Positions 32,741 to 41,209 of a stretch of 64,000 nt of DNA are shown piece after piece. A program made the translations under genes and the position numbers. Below the pieces are notes generated by a model. It searched no databases. It was given only the letters and a program-made list of their open reading frames with translations, and was not told where the DNA came from. Origin of the DNA: Xylanimonas oleitrophica (GTDB lineage: Bacteria > Actinomycetota > Actinomycetes > Actinomycetales > Cellulomonadaceae); NCBI RefSeq assembly GCF_003244315.1, contig NZ_QKWH01000002.1, forward strand, positions 1 through 64,000, given 5' to 3'. Every line of letters starts with the position of its first letter. Position 1 is the stretch's first letter.

Positions 32741-35179
32741 TCACCGGCCGAGCGCGGCGACCGTCGCGGCGTCGCGCTCCCCGGGGGCGGGTCGTCCGTG
32801 CAGGAACCCCTGCACCTCGACGCAGCCCTCCTGGCGCACCTGCTCGTGCTGCTCCTCGTTCTCCACGCCCTCGGCCACCGTGGTGACCCCCAGGCGGCGG
32901 CCGAGCTCCGCGACGGCGCGGACGACGGCCGCGCAGTCCGCCCGCTGCGTCGAGTCGCGCACGAACGTGCCGTCGATCTTGATCTTGTCGAACGAGAAGT
33001 CCCGCAGGTGCGCGAGGGACGAGTAGCCGGTGCCGAAGTCGTCGAGGGCCACCCGCACACCCAGCTCGCGCAGGCGGCGCAGCTCCTCGGCCGCCGCAGC
33101 GCCGTGGTGCAGCAGGGCCGTCTCGGTCACCTCGATCTCCAGCCGCGGGGCGGGCAGCCCGGACGACTCCAGCGCCCGGGTCACCTCGGCCACCAGCGTG
33201 CCCGCGCCGATCTGCTGGGCGGAGATGTTGACGGCCACCCGGGCGCCGTCCTCCCAGCGGGTCGCCTCCGCGCACGCCTCGTCGAGCACGTGCCGGTCGA
33301 GACGGGCGATGAGGCCGCACTCCTCGGCCAGCGGCACGAACTCGCCGGGCGAGACCCAGCGTCCGTCGTGGTGCCAGCGCACCAGCGCCTCGCGCGCGGT
33401 GACGCGGCCCGTGGCGATGTCGAAGATCGGCTGGTAGAAGACGAACAGGTGCTCGGGGCGGTCCAGGGCCTGCTCGAGGGCCTGCTCGAGGCGCGAGCGC
33501 TCCTGGATGCGGGCGTCCATGGCCGCGTCGAACACGCCGGTGGCGCCCCGGCCGTCGGCCTTGGCGGCGTACAGCGCGGTGTCGGCGTGGGCCAGCAGCG
33601 TCTCGACGTCACGGCCGTGCTCCGGGCTCACGGTGATGCCGGTCGACACGCTGACCCGCACGGTGCGCAGCCGGTCGAGCCGGTACGGGGCACCGAGGGT
33701 GCGCACCAGGTCGGCGGCCAGCGCCGTGGCGCCGGCCAGGTCGGCGCCGGGGGCCAGGACGGCGAAGTCGTCGCCCCCGATCCGTGCGGCGACGGCGCCG
33801 ATGCGGTCGCAGGTGGCGCGCAGGCGGGCGGCGACCTGGGCGATGAGCAGGTCGCCCACCTGGTGCCCGTGCGCGTCGTTGACGTTCTTGAGGCTGTCGA
33901 TGTCCAGGTACAGCACCGCGAAGCTCTCGGTGCCGCCCGTCAGGGCCGCGGCCACCTCCTCGCGGAACGTGTGCCGGTTCGGCAGGCTCGTGAGGGTGTC
34001 GTAGTGCGCCAGGTCGTGGATGCGCTGGGCGGTGGCGACCTTCTCCGTCACGATCTCCCACACCAGCATGGCCGACAGGTAGGTGCCGTCGTCGTCGGTG
34101 ATGGCCGAGACGGTGATGTCCGCCAGCTCCGGGCCGATCTTGATCCGGGCGTCGTAGGGCAGGCGGCTCGGGTCCTGCAGGAGCCGCCGCTGGTGCTCGG
34201 GCATCCGGTGGAACATGTCCAGCGACGTGCCGACGAGGTTCTCCAGGTCGATGGGCAGCACGTGCCCCAGGTTCTCCAGCAGCTCGTAGCAGGCGGCGTT
34301 GGCGTAGGTGATCTCGAACGTGCGCGGGTCGGCCGTCATGACGGCGGTCGGCATGTCCTCGATCATGCGCAGCATGCGCGCCTGCTCCTGCTCCCGGAAC
34401 CGCGCCTCGGACTGGGCCCGCACCCTGCTGCGGAAGTCCTTGTGCAGCGCCAGCACGACGACGGTCGCGGCCACGAGGGCGGCGATGGCGTCCAGGCCCA
34501 TGGTGGCCAGCGCCGCGCTGCCCGTCGTCACCAGCAGCACCGCGGCGGGCACACCGCCGACGACGGCGATGACGAGGGCGGCCCGGGCGTTCGCGATGAG
34601 GCTGGTCATGCTGATCATCAGCGAGAACGTCAGGAACAGGACGACCTGGCCGCGCTCGAGGCCGTCGGCGTACCGCAGCAGCACCGCGGCCCACCCCACC
34701 ATGCCGAGCGCGAGCAGCGCCGCCAGCACGTCGGCGCGCAGCAGCTGCCGGCGTGCCTCCTGCTCGGTGGGCCGGGCGGAGCGTCGCCGCCGCCACATGA
34801 CCATGCGCACCGCGTAGACCACGGTGAAGGCGGCGGCCACGCCGACCGTCAGCGCCGCCGGCGCCCGCCCGAGGAACGACAGGGCCAGCACCCACGCGTA
34901 GAACGCCAGCACCGTGTACATGAGCGGGATCTGGCGGGAGAGCACCATGAACTGCTCCGTGCGCAGCGCCTCGGCAGCGTGCTCGGGACGCGGTGCCGTG
35001 AACCGGGCGGTCGTCGCGGGGCGGGGGGCCGGGCGGCGCGTCGTGGCGTCCGCAGCCGGGCAGGGCGTGTCTGCGTGGTGCCGGGCACCGCCCGTGGCCG
35101 AGCCGGGTGCCGCAGCACCGGGGTGCGACGCGGACGGCTCGGGCGTGCGTGTCGAGCCGGCATGTTCGAGGTCGGTCAT
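32741..35179 (-). CDS. Membrane-anchored PAS-GGDEF-EAL protein
   Basis: An 812-residue protein. A 65-residue disordered N-terminus precedes about six transmembrane helices (about 85-255). A PAS-like segment (MIEDMPTAVMTADPRTFEITYANAA, about 275-300) is followed by GGDEF and EAL domains. The GGDEF signature is altered to GGDDF (about residue 465) and no RxxD inhibitory site is present. The EAL domain keeps REALVRW (about 595), VNIS, EVTET, DDFGTGYSSL, IKIDGTF and AEGVEN. It is therefore more likely a c-di-GMP phosphodiesterase with a weak or regulatory cyclase domain. AAGGGGG precedes ATG 35179. A FliA-type promoter lies 59 nt upstream. Confidence 0.9.
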   Translation of the reverse strand: MTDLEHAGSTRTPEPSASHPGAAAPGSATGGARHHADTPCPAADATTRRPAPRPATTARFTAPRPEHAAEALRTEQFMVLSRQIPLMYTVLAFYAWVLALSFLGRAPAALTVGVAAAFTVVYAVRMVMWRRRRSARPTEQEARRQLLRADVLAALLALGMVGWAAVLLRYADGLERGQVVLFLTFSLMISMTSLIANARAALVIAVVGGVPAAVLLVTTGSAALATMGLDAIAALVAATVVVLALHKDFRSRVRAQSEARFREQEQARMLRMIEDMPTAVMTADPRTFEITYANAACYELLENLGHVLPIDLENLVGTSLDMFHRMPEHQRRLLQDPSRLPYDARIKIGPELADITVSAITDDDGTYLSAMLVWEIVTEKVATAQRIHDLAHYDTLTSLPNRHTFREEVAAALTGGTESFAVLYLDIDSLKNVNDAHGHQVGDLLIAQVAARLRATCDRIGAVAARIGGDDFAVLAPGADLAGATALAADLVRTLGAPYRLDRLRTVRVSVSTGITVSPEHGRDVETLLAHADTALYAAKADGRGATGVFDAAMDARIQERSRLEQALEQALDRPEHLFVFYQPIFDIATGRVTAREALVRWHHDGRWVSPGEFVPLAEECGLIARLDRHVLDEACAEATRWEDGARVAVNISAQQIGAGTLVAEVTRALESSGLPAPRLEIEVTETALLHHGAAAAEELRRLRELGVRVALDDFGTGYSSLAHLRDFSFDKIKIDGTFVRDSTQRADCAAVVRAVAELGRRLGVTTVAEGVENEEQHEQVRQEGCVEVQGFLHGRPAPGERDAATVAALGR

Positions 35180-35237
35180 ACCGGCCCCCTTTCGTCCCGT
35201 CCGTGCGGACCTGTCCCGTACGGGTGTAGCCCTTGAC

Positions 35238-35265
35238 CTATCGGCGGGAAGAGCCCTGGCGTGAG
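35238..35265 (-). promoter_or_regulatory. FliA (sigma-28) type promoter for the GGDEF-EAL/PilZ operon
   Basis: Read on the minus strand: CTCAC (35265-35261), 15 nt, then GCCGATAG (35245-35238). This is the closest match in the window to the classical GCCGATAA box. It lies between the fliW stop and the GGDEF-EAL start, so this operon has its own promoter besides read-through from fliW. Confidence 0.82.
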
Positions 35266-35286
35266 CAGCCGGGCGGGGGAGAGCGT

Positions 35287-35694
35287 TCAGCCGAGCGGGG
35301 CGCGCAGGGGCAGGTCGGCCTCGAGGATGACCTGCACGGCACGGCCCGAGCGAGGGTCGACCACCAGCGGTGCCACCAGGTTCATGGTGGGCACCTCGTG
35401 GGCGTCGTCGGCCGGGTGGATCAGCGCGAGCAGCATCGCCTCGGACGCGCCCTGGAGGCCGAGCTGGCGCAGGGCGTCCGCGGGCAGCCCGGGGGCGTAG
35501 TCGGGGAAGAACACCGACGGCACGGCGGCGAAGAGGCGCAGCGGCCTGTCCTGCTCGCCGGCGCCACGCAGCTCGAGCACCACGCCGCTGTCGTCCAGCG
35601 GCGTGACCTGGAGCGTGTCGTGCCCGGGCAGGCCGGGCAGCGGCGCGACGAGGCCGAGCATGGCGGGGGCCGCGGTCACGGTGGCGGCGCTCAT
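35287..35694 (-). CDS. fliW: Flagellar assembly factor FliW
   Basis: A 135-residue FliW. The conserved core includes LVAPLPGLPGH, RLFAAVPSVFFPDYAP and the C-terminal NLVAPLVVDPRSGRAVQVIL. FliW binds flagellin and, in Bacillus, the translational repressor CsrA, linking flagellin translation to export. No csrA gene follows fliW here, where it is commonly found. ATG 35694 overlaps the flgL stop (ATGA), so it is coupled to flgL. Confidence 0.93.
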   Translation of the reverse strand: MSAATVTAAPAMLGLVAPLPGLPGHDTLQVTPLDDSGVVLELRGAGEQDRPLRLFAAVPSVFFPDYAPGLPADALRQLGLQGASEAMLLALIHPADDAHEVPTMNLVAPLVVDPRSGRAVQVILEADLPLRAPLG

Positions 35695-36587
35695 CGCAGG
35701 AAGTCGAGCAGCGACGGCTGGAGCACACGGGCGCCCGCGCTCAGCGCGCCCTTGTACGCGACCTCCTGGACCTGCAGGTCCAGGAGCACCTTGGCGAGGT
35801 CGACGTCCTCGATCTCGGACAGGCGCGTGGTGTTGGTCAGCTTCGCGTCCGTGAGGGTGGCCTGCGCGGTCTGCACCTGGCGCTGCCGGGCACCGAGCGC
35901 CGAGAGCTCTGTGCGCACCGACTCCATGCGGGAGTCGAGGGCGTCGAGCCTGCTGGTGGGGTTGCCCGTGGGGGTGCGCAGCTCGGCGACGATGTCGTCG
36001 AGCAGCGCGAAGACGGAGTTGCCCTGCTCGGGCGTGCCGAACACGGCGCGGCCGTCGGAGTCGACCCGCACGGAGACGGCCTCGGAGATGCGGCGCTCGA
36101 CCGGCGCGCCCGAGCCCTGGTACGGGTACGTGCCGTCCTCGGCCGCCGCGAAGGCGCCGGCGGCGTTGGACGTGCCCGCGAAGACGTTGCGGCCCAGGTA
36201 CGAGGTGTTGGCGATGCCCAGCAGGGAGTCGCGCAGACCCTCGATGTTCGTGGCGATCGCCTCGCGAGAGGTCTGGCCCAGCGCACCGTTGCCGCCCTGC
36301 ACCACGAGGTCGCGGGCGTTGTTCAGCACGGCCAGGGCCGACTGGAGAGCGGTGTCGATCGTGGTGAGCCAGCTGTCGGCGTCGGAGACGTTGCGCTCGA
36401 TCTGGGCGAGGTCGCCGCGCTCGGTGCGCAGGCGCATCGCGGACGCGGCGGCGGCGGGGTCGTTCGAGGCGACCTCGATCTTCTTGCCGCTCGAGAGCTG
36501 CGACTGCAGGTCGCTCATCCGGTGCAGGTTGGCCTGGATGTTGGCCAGGGTGCGCTGCTGGATGGTCTGGTGGGTGATGCGGGTCAT
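35691..36587 (-). CDS. flgL: Flagellar hook-filament junction protein FlgL
   Basis: A 298-residue FlgL (HAP3) connecting the hook-associated ring to the filament. The flagellin-like N-terminus is MTRITHQTIQQRTLANIQAN, with the signature LSSGKKIEVASNDPAAAASA. The C-terminal coiled-coil half ends LSAGARVLQPSLLDFLR. It is exported by the flagellar type III system and chaperoned by FlgN. GGGAGGTAG precedes ATG 36587. It starts 2 nt after flgK in a flgN-flgK-flgL-fliW operon. Confidence 0.96.
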   Translation of the reverse strand: MTRITHQTIQQRTLANIQANLHRMSDLQSQLSSGKKIEVASNDPAAAASAMRLRTERGDLAQIERNVSDADSWLTTIDTALQSALAVLNNARDLVVQGGNGALGQTSREAIATNIEGLRDSLLGIANTSYLGRNVFAGTSNAAGAFAAAEDGTYPYQGSGAPVERRISEAVSVRVDSDGRAVFGTPEQGNSVFALLDDIVAELRTPTGNPTSRLDALDSRMESVRTELSALGARQRQVQTAQATLTDAKLTNTTRLSEIEDVDLAKVLLDLQVQEVAYKGALSAGARVLQPSLLDFLR

Positions 36588-36589
36588 GA

Positions 36590-38035
36590 CTACCTCCCGA
36601 CGACGCCGGTGCGGTTGATGAGCGTGTCCAGCATCTGGTCGATGGCCGTGAGCACGCGGGCGGCGCCCTCGTAGGCACGCTGGTAGGCGACCATGTTGAC
36701 GGTCTCCTCGTCCAGGTCGACGCTGGCGTTGGCGAGCTGCTGGCTGACGGCCGATGCGCGGGCCACCTCCGACACGGCGGCGCGCGCGCCGGCCGAGGAG
36801 GTGCGGCTGCCGAGATCCACGACGAACGCGTTCCACTGGGCGTCGGGGCCGCCCGGCGTCGTGCCGAGCGCCGCGAGACGCGCGGCGACGCTCCCGTCGA
36901 GCTGGTCCTGGGCGCTCGCCGAGACGGCGATCCGGCTCGGGTCGGTGATGGCCACGGTCAGGCTCAGCGCCCCCGGCTGGCCGGTGAAGGTGAAGAACTC
37001 GCCGCCGGGCTGACCGTCGACGGTGTACGCGCCGGCGTGGAGGTCGTTGACCTGGCGGGCGAGGTCGACGGCGAGCCGGTCGTACCGGGCTGCGGCCTCG
37101 GCGAGCGGGCCGCCGGTGCCCGTCTCGTTCGCAGGGGCGAGCACGGCGAGGATGCCGGCGAGCTGACCGCCGTCGAGCCCGGCGGAGGAGCCGGGGCGCG
37201 ACGCCCACTCGATCGTCACGGCCGTGGCCTCGCCACCGGCGGTGCCCATCACGTGCCCGAACGACGGGGCGCCGGAGACCTTGAGCTCGCGGGCCGTGGA
37301 GCCGGCGACCAGCGGGTTGCCGCCCACCAGCACGTCGACCTGCCCGTCGTTGCCGTACTGGACCGTGCCGCCCACGAGGGCGGCGAGCTCGGTGACGGCG
37401 AGGTCGCGGGCGTCGATCAGCTCGTTGGCGACGCCGCCGGAGTTGGTGATCTGCTGGATGCGGGCGTTGAGGTCGGCCACGTTGGCCGCCGTCGCGTTGG
37501 TCTTGGCCACGAGCGCGACGGCGGTGTCGTACTGCTGGTTCCACTCCGTCCGCGCCGCGGCGTACATCGAGCCGAGCCGGGCGGCGACGGCGCTGGAGGT
37601 CTCCAGCACGACGGAGCGGGCAGCCTCGGTGTCCGGCGTGTTGGCCAGGTCGTTCCAGGCGCCCCACATGGCGGTGAGCTGGTCCGAGAAGCCGGTCTTG
37701 CTGGCGGACGGCTCGCCGACGGTGGCCTCCAGGGCCTTGAGGCCGTCTGCCACCGCCTTGAGGTACGTGGCCGACGAGGTCTGGACGCGTACGCGCGTGT
37801 CCAGGAAGACGTCGCCCAGGCGGGCGAAGTCGGACACCTTGGTGCCGTTGCCCACCCCGTTGGAGACGGAGAACATCGAAGGGACGGTCACGCCGCCCAC
37901 CGACGTCAGGTTGGCGCGCTGGCGGGTGTAGCCCACCGTGTTGACGTTCGCGACGTTCTGCCCCGACACGTCCAGCGCCTGGCGCTGTGCGGTCAACGAG
38001 CTCAGCGCGGTGCTCAGTCCGGAGAAGGTGCTCAT
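36590..38035 (-). CDS. flgK: Flagellar hook-associated protein FlgK
   Basis: A 481-residue FlgK (HAP1). The N-terminal signature STFSGLSTALSSLTAQRQAL and the motif GQNVANVNTVGYTRQRANL are typical of axial proteins. The C-terminus closes with VNMVAYQRAYEGAARVLTAIDQMLDTLINR. It forms the first ring above the hook and is exported by the flagellar system. ATG 38035 was chosen over an upstream in-frame ATG at 38131, which would overlap flgN. It lies 31 nt downstream of flgN. Confidence 0.97.
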   Translation of the reverse strand: MSTFSGLSTALSSLTAQRQALDVSGQNVANVNTVGYTRQRANLTSVGGVTVPSMFSVSNGVGNGTKVSDFARLGDVFLDTRVRVQTSSATYLKAVADGLKALEATVGEPSASKTGFSDQLTAMWGAWNDLANTPDTEAARSVVLETSSAVAARLGSMYAAARTEWNQQYDTAVALVAKTNATAANVADLNARIQQITNSGGVANELIDARDLAVTELAALVGGTVQYGNDGQVDVLVGGNPLVAGSTARELKVSGAPSFGHVMGTAGGEATAVTIEWASRPGSSAGLDGGQLAGILAVLAPANETGTGGPLAEAAARYDRLAVDLARQVNDLHAGAYTVDGQPGGEFFTFTGQPGALSLTVAITDPSRIAVSASAQDQLDGSVAARLAALGTTPGGPDAQWNAFVVDLGSRTSSAGARAAVSEVARASAVSQQLANASVDLDEETVNMVAYQRAYEGAARVLTAIDQMLDTLINRTGVVGR

Positions 38036-38066
38036 CGGTTCCTGGCCTCTCGTCTGGTCAGCCGTG

Positions 38067-38561
38067 TCAGAGGGATGCGTCGAAGATCTGGCCGCTGCGG
38101 TCGATGCTCGCCGCGTGGCCCGTGTCGTCATAGGTCTCGGACTCGCGCCGCAGCGCGAGCAGCGTCTCCTGGGTGGCGCGGTGCGAGACCGCCAGGAGCT
38201 CGCGGTTGCCGTCGGCCAGCTCGCTGATCTCCGAGGTGAGCTGGGCGAACGCGTCCCGGTGGGAGAGCAGCAGCTCGTCCCACGGGGCGGGGGCTGCCAG
38301 GGCCAGCTCGCCGAGCGGCGTGCCGGGCTCCAGGCCCAGCGCCACCGCGGCGGCGTCGGCCTCCGCGGCGCGGCCCACCTCCGCGGACCGGATCTCGTCC
38401 AGGACCTTGGCGACCTCTCGGGCGGCGTGGCCGAGCCAGCGCGAGCGCCCGCTGGTCAGGAGCAGCTGCTCCTCCTCCAGCTTGAAGAGCAGCAGCTCGA
38501 GGAGGCGACGCTCCGCCCACAGGACGTCCGACAGGCGCCTGAGCTCATCGTGACTTTCCAA
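38067..38561 (-). CDS. flgN: Flagellar export chaperone FlgN
   Basis: A 164-residue helical chaperone for FlgK and FlgL. Signature stretches are LWAERRLLELLLFKLEEEQLLL, then VGRAAEADAAAVALGLEPGTPLGE. The start is taken as TTG 38561, with GGAGGA just upstream. An ATG at 38603 (178 residues) lies almost on the expected transcription start of the FliA-type promoter (38610-38637), and the shorter form aligns with the beginning of the paralogue at 27392-27805. It heads the flgN-flgK-flgL-fliW operon. Confidence 0.88.
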   Translation of the reverse strand: MESHDELRRLSDVLWAERRLLELLLFKLEEEQLLLTSGRSRWLGHAAREVAKVLDEIRSAEVGRAAEADAAAVALGLEPGTPLGELALAAPAPWDELLLSHRDAFAQLTSEISELADGNRELLAVSHRATQETLLALRRESETYDDTGHAASIDRSGQIFDASL

Positions 38562-38609
38562 GACTTCCTCCGTGTGCTGCTGCGGCGCCGGTGCCTCCGC
38601 CATCCCTGT

Positions 38610-38637
38610 CCATCGGACGGTGGGGGCCGAGGATGAC
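38610..38637 (-). promoter_or_regulatory. FliA-type promoter for flgN-flgK-flgL-fliW
   Basis: On the minus strand GTCAT (38637-38633), 15 nt, then TCCGATGG (38617-38610). The -35 keeps only TCA of CTCAC, but the -10 is identical to the flgB site. Transcription would start near 38603, giving a leader of about 42 nt before the TTG start. Confidence 0.6.
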
Positions 38638-38821
38638 GGATTCCGGAAGATCGATGCTGCGCGGGTGCCGGGTGGTGCCGGCAGGGCAGGGGGCACACGC
38701 TAGGGGCAGGGTCCGACGACGCCCCGCCGGCGAGGCAGCCCACCGGGTGAAGTCCCTGGCAGGGGCGCTGCGGGCGCCCGATAGGGGCGTTGAGGCCGAT
38801 TTTGGACGAACGCGGGATGTT

Positions 38822-38849
38822 TTCACCCGCAATGGTTGCGATTCACCCG
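38822..38849 (-). promoter_or_regulatory. Paired CGGGTGAA boxes upstream of the sigma gene
   Basis: Two copies of TTCACCCG on the plus strand (38822-38829 and 38842-38849), 20 nt apart, so both face the same side of the helix. The same octamer occurs at 38744-38751 and before flgB (43421-43428). It could be the site of a flagellar regulator. Confidence 0.45.
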
Positions 38850-39009
38850 CCTGCCGCATGGTGTTATGCGCATGAAGTGTCTGAGGCTCTTCATGTCAGA
38901 AGTCGAGGCTGCGGACGGGCGCTGTGATCTGGTACGACGCTCGCCGTGGCCGAAGGACGAGCGTGCTCGTCGAGACGAGCGCGAGCCACGCTCAACAGGG
39001 GGCGGATCT

Positions 39010-39912
39010 GTGAGTGATCTGAAGCAGGGACCGGCAGGCGGGGCGGTCGACGAGGCGCGCGTGCGCGTGCTCGTCGAGGAGAACATCGCCATCGTCGGCT
39101 ACCAGGTGTCCGAGCTGCTGCACCGGGTGCCGCCGACGGTCACGCGGGACGAGCTGGCCTCGGCCGGCAGCCTCGCACTGGTGCTGGCCGCCCGTGCGTA
39201 CGACGAGTCGACCGGCGTGCCGTTCGCCCGCTACGCCGCGCTGCGCGTCCGCGGGGCCCTGATCGACGAGCTGCGCTCGATGGACTGGGCGTCGCGCGGT
39301 GCCCGGACCCGTGCTCGCGAGGTGCAGAGCGCCACGGACGAGCTCACCCACAGCCTGGGCCGGCGCCCGACGCGCGAGGAGATCGCGCAGGTGCTGGGCA
39401 CCGACCCGGCCAGCGTGGACCAGGCCCAGGCCGACCTCGAGCGCCGTGTGCTGAGCCTCGATGGCACGGACAACCCTGTCGCCGACGTCGTCGCGGACGC
39501 CGCGCCGACGCCGGAGGAGGCCGTGCTCACCCGCGAGCGGCTGACCTGGATGCGCGCGGCGGTCGAGTCGCTGCCCGAGCGGCTCAAGACCGTGGTGGTC
39601 GCCCTGTTCTTCGAGGACCGCCCCGTGACCGAGGTGGCTGCCGAGCTGGGCGTGACCCCCTCGCGCGTCAGCCAGCTGCGCACCGAGGCCCTGGGCCTCA
39701 TGCGGGACGGCCTCAACGCGGGCCTGGACCCCGAGCTGCTGCCTACCGTGGAGCGGCGCGACGGCGTCGCAGCGCGCCGCCGCCAGGCGTACTTCGCCCA
39801 GGTGGCCGCCCGTGCGGTGCAGGGGCTGCCGTTCGGTGCGCTCACCGCGGCTGGGGCGACCAGCGCGGACCACGAGGTCGTCGCGCGGCGTGCCGGGGTC
39901 CAGACCGCCTGA
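39010..39912 (+). CDS. fliA: FliA-type (sigma-28) flagellar sigma factor
   Basis: A 300-residue sigma-70 family member lacking region 1, as in FliA/SigD. Region 2 contains [22 protein letters not shown], the flagellar sigma signature. Region 3 has [15 protein letters not shown]. Region 4 has [36 protein letters not shown], split here only by description. The last 60 residues form an extra tail ([15 protein letters not shown]). GTG 39010 follows AGGGGG. It should recognise the seven CTCAC-N15-(G/T)CCGA sites in this window. No flgM anti-sigma gene is visible. Confidence 0.93.
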   Translation: MSDLKQGPAGGAVDEARVRVLVEENIAIVGYQVSELLHRVPPTVTRDELASAGSLALVLAARAYDESTGVPFARYAALRVRGALIDELRSMDWASRGARTRAREVQSATDELTHSLGRRPTREEIAQVLGTDPASVDQAQADLERRVLSLDGTDNPVADVVADAAPTPEEAVLTRERLTWMRAAVESLPERLKTVVVALFFEDRPVTEVAAELGVTPSRVSQLRTEALGLMRDGLNAGLDPELLPTVERRDGVAARRRQAYFAQVAARAVQGLPFGALTAAGATSADHEVVARRAGVQTA

Positions 39913-39924
39913 CCCCGCTCGTCC

Positions 39925-39981
39925 GCAGATCGCCGGCGGTGCCGGCCGCTCCGTCAGGGTGCGGCCGGCACCGCCGTCTGC
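39925..39981 (+). terminator. Strong terminator after fliA
   Basis: A 16-bp perfect stem, CGGCGGTGCCGGCCGC (39934-39949) with its complement at 39961-39976, and an 11-nt loop. GCAGA (39925-39929) and TCTGC (39977-39981) extend it past a small bulge. It separates fliA from flagellin. Confidence 0.9.
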
Positions 39982-40068
39982 GTCTGCCGCCACGGCAGGT
40001 TGCAGGGGGCGGCAGGAGGGGCCGCGGGAGGGCCCCAGGGCTCCGAGGAAAATTGCGTCGCAGAACTC

Positions 40069-40096
40069 CTCACGCCCGGCAGCGCCTGGGCGATAG
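40069..40096 (+). promoter_or_regulatory. FliA-type promoter of flagellin
   Basis: CTCAC (40069-40073), 15 nt, then GGCGATAG (40089-40096). It lies 55 nt before the flagellin ATG, leaving a leader of about 48 nt with AAGGAG. Confidence 0.8.
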
Positions 40097-40151
40097 GCAC
40101 GGTGAGCCCACGGAAGGGCACGCCGAGCCGATCTCAAGGAGTGACATCACC

Positions 40152-41039
40152 ATGGCTCTGACCGTCAACCAGAACATCGCGGCGCTGAACGCGTACCGCA
40201 ACCTCTCCAACACGCAGAACGACCTCTCGAAGTCGCTGGAGAAGCTCTCGTCCGGTCTGCGCATCAACCGCGCCGCCGACGACGCCGCTGGTCTGGCCAT
40301 CTCCGAGGGTCTGCGCTCGCAGGTCGGTGGCCTCAAGGTCGCCGCCCGCAACGCCCAGGACGGCATCTCCGTCGTCCAGACCGCTGAGGGCGCCCTCACC
40401 GAGGTGCACGCCATCCTTCAGCGCCTGCGCGACCTGTCCGTCCAGGCGGGCAACGACTCGAACAACGACAAGGCGCGGGCCAACATCGCGACGGAGGCCA
40501 ACAGCCTCGTCGACGAGCTCGACCGCATCGGCAAGTCCACCAACTTCAACGGCATCAACCTGCTGGACGGCACGGCTGGCGCGGGTGGCACTCTGACCTT
40601 CCAGGTCGGTGCGGGTGGCGCCAACTCCAACTCGACCATCGACGTGGACCTCTCCTCGGCCTCGCTCGCCAGCTTCGCCGCGGACCTTGAGGTCAAGCTC
40701 TACGACGCCGACACCGAGGCGTGGGGCGCCGATGGCGTGCTCGATTTCTCCACCGCCGGTGGTGCCCAGGCTGCGGTCGACCTGATCGACGGCAAGATCG
40801 AGGCCATCTCGACCGCTCGTGCCGAGCTGGGTGCTTACCAGAACCGCTTCGAGCACACGATCAAGAGCGTCAACGTGGCGATCGAGAACCTGTCCGCCTC
40901 GGAGTCGCGCATCCGCGACACCGACGTGGCCAACGAGACGGTGGCCTTCACCCGCGCGCAGATCCTGTCGCAGGCCGGCACCACCATCCTGGCTCAGGCC
41001 AAGAACCTGCCGCAGAGCGTTCTCCAGCTGCTGCAGTGA
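40152..41039 (+). CDS. fliC: Flagellin
   Basis: A 295-residue flagellin, the filament subunit. The conserved D0/D1 ends are clear: MALTVNQNIAALNAYRNL, then LSSGLRINRAADDAAGLAIS at the N-terminus, and SRIRDTDVANETVAFTRAQIL ending LPQSVLQLLQ at the C-terminus. The variable middle is short (about residues 140-205), so the surface domains are reduced. It is exported by the flagellar system with FliS as chaperone. AAGGAG precedes ATG 40152. It is the only flagellin gene in the window and has its own promoter and terminator-like hairpin. Confidence 0.97.
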   Translation: MALTVNQNIAALNAYRNLSNTQNDLSKSLEKLSSGLRINRAADDAAGLAISEGLRSQVGGLKVAARNAQDGISVVQTAEGALTEVHAILQRLRDLSVQAGNDSNNDKARANIATEANSLVDELDRIGKSTNFNGINLLDGTAGAGGTLTFQVGAGGANSNSTIDVDLSSASLASFAADLEVKLYDADTEAWGADGVLDFSTAGGAQAAVDLIDGKIEAISTARAELGAYQNRFEHTIKSVNVAIENLSASESRIRDTDVANETVAFTRAQILSQAGTTILAQAKNLPQSVLQLLQ

Positions 41040-41079
41040 TCCGACCCGGCCGGTGACCACCACCCCCACCGGCCGCACC

Positions 41080-41112
41080 TCCGGCGGTCTCGTCCCCCGT
41101 GAGACTGCCGGA
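41080..41112 (+). terminator. Hairpin between flagellin and fliD
   Basis: A 12-bp stem with one G-U pair, TCCGGCGGTCTC (41080-41091) with GAGACTGCCGGA (41101-41112), and a 9-nt loop. It begins 41 nt after the flagellin stop. As fliD has no promoter of its own that I can see, it may be a partial terminator that lets flagellin be made in excess. Confidence 0.7.
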
Positions 41113-41209
41113 ACCGTGCCGGCGGCGTGCGTCTCGACGCGCGCCGCCGGCACCACCACACAGACGGAAGGCTCCGCGCAGGGGCCCGACCCGGAGGACG
41201 TACCTCGCC

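Larger units (their letters stand above)
38604..39009. other. 406-nt divergent region between flgN and the FliA-type sigma gene
   Basis: It holds the flgN promoter and three CGGGTGAA boxes: 38744-38751 (plus strand), 38822-38829 and 38842-38849 (both on the minus strand, 20 nt apart). A 7-bp inverted repeat, CATGAAG (38871-38877) with CTTCATG (38889-38895), lies closer to the sigma gene. An in-frame extension of the sigma gene reaches ATG 38872 but is not favoured. This region is the likely control point of the regulon. Confidence 0.6.

Noticed and set aside
36754-36948. Small plus-strand frame inside flgK
   Set aside because: Arg-rich antisense shadow without a ribosome site.
38872-39009. 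Longer FliA starting at ATG 38872
   Set aside because: The extra 46 residues are not sigma-like and cover the control region, while GTG 39010 has AGGGGG upstream and starts just before region 2.
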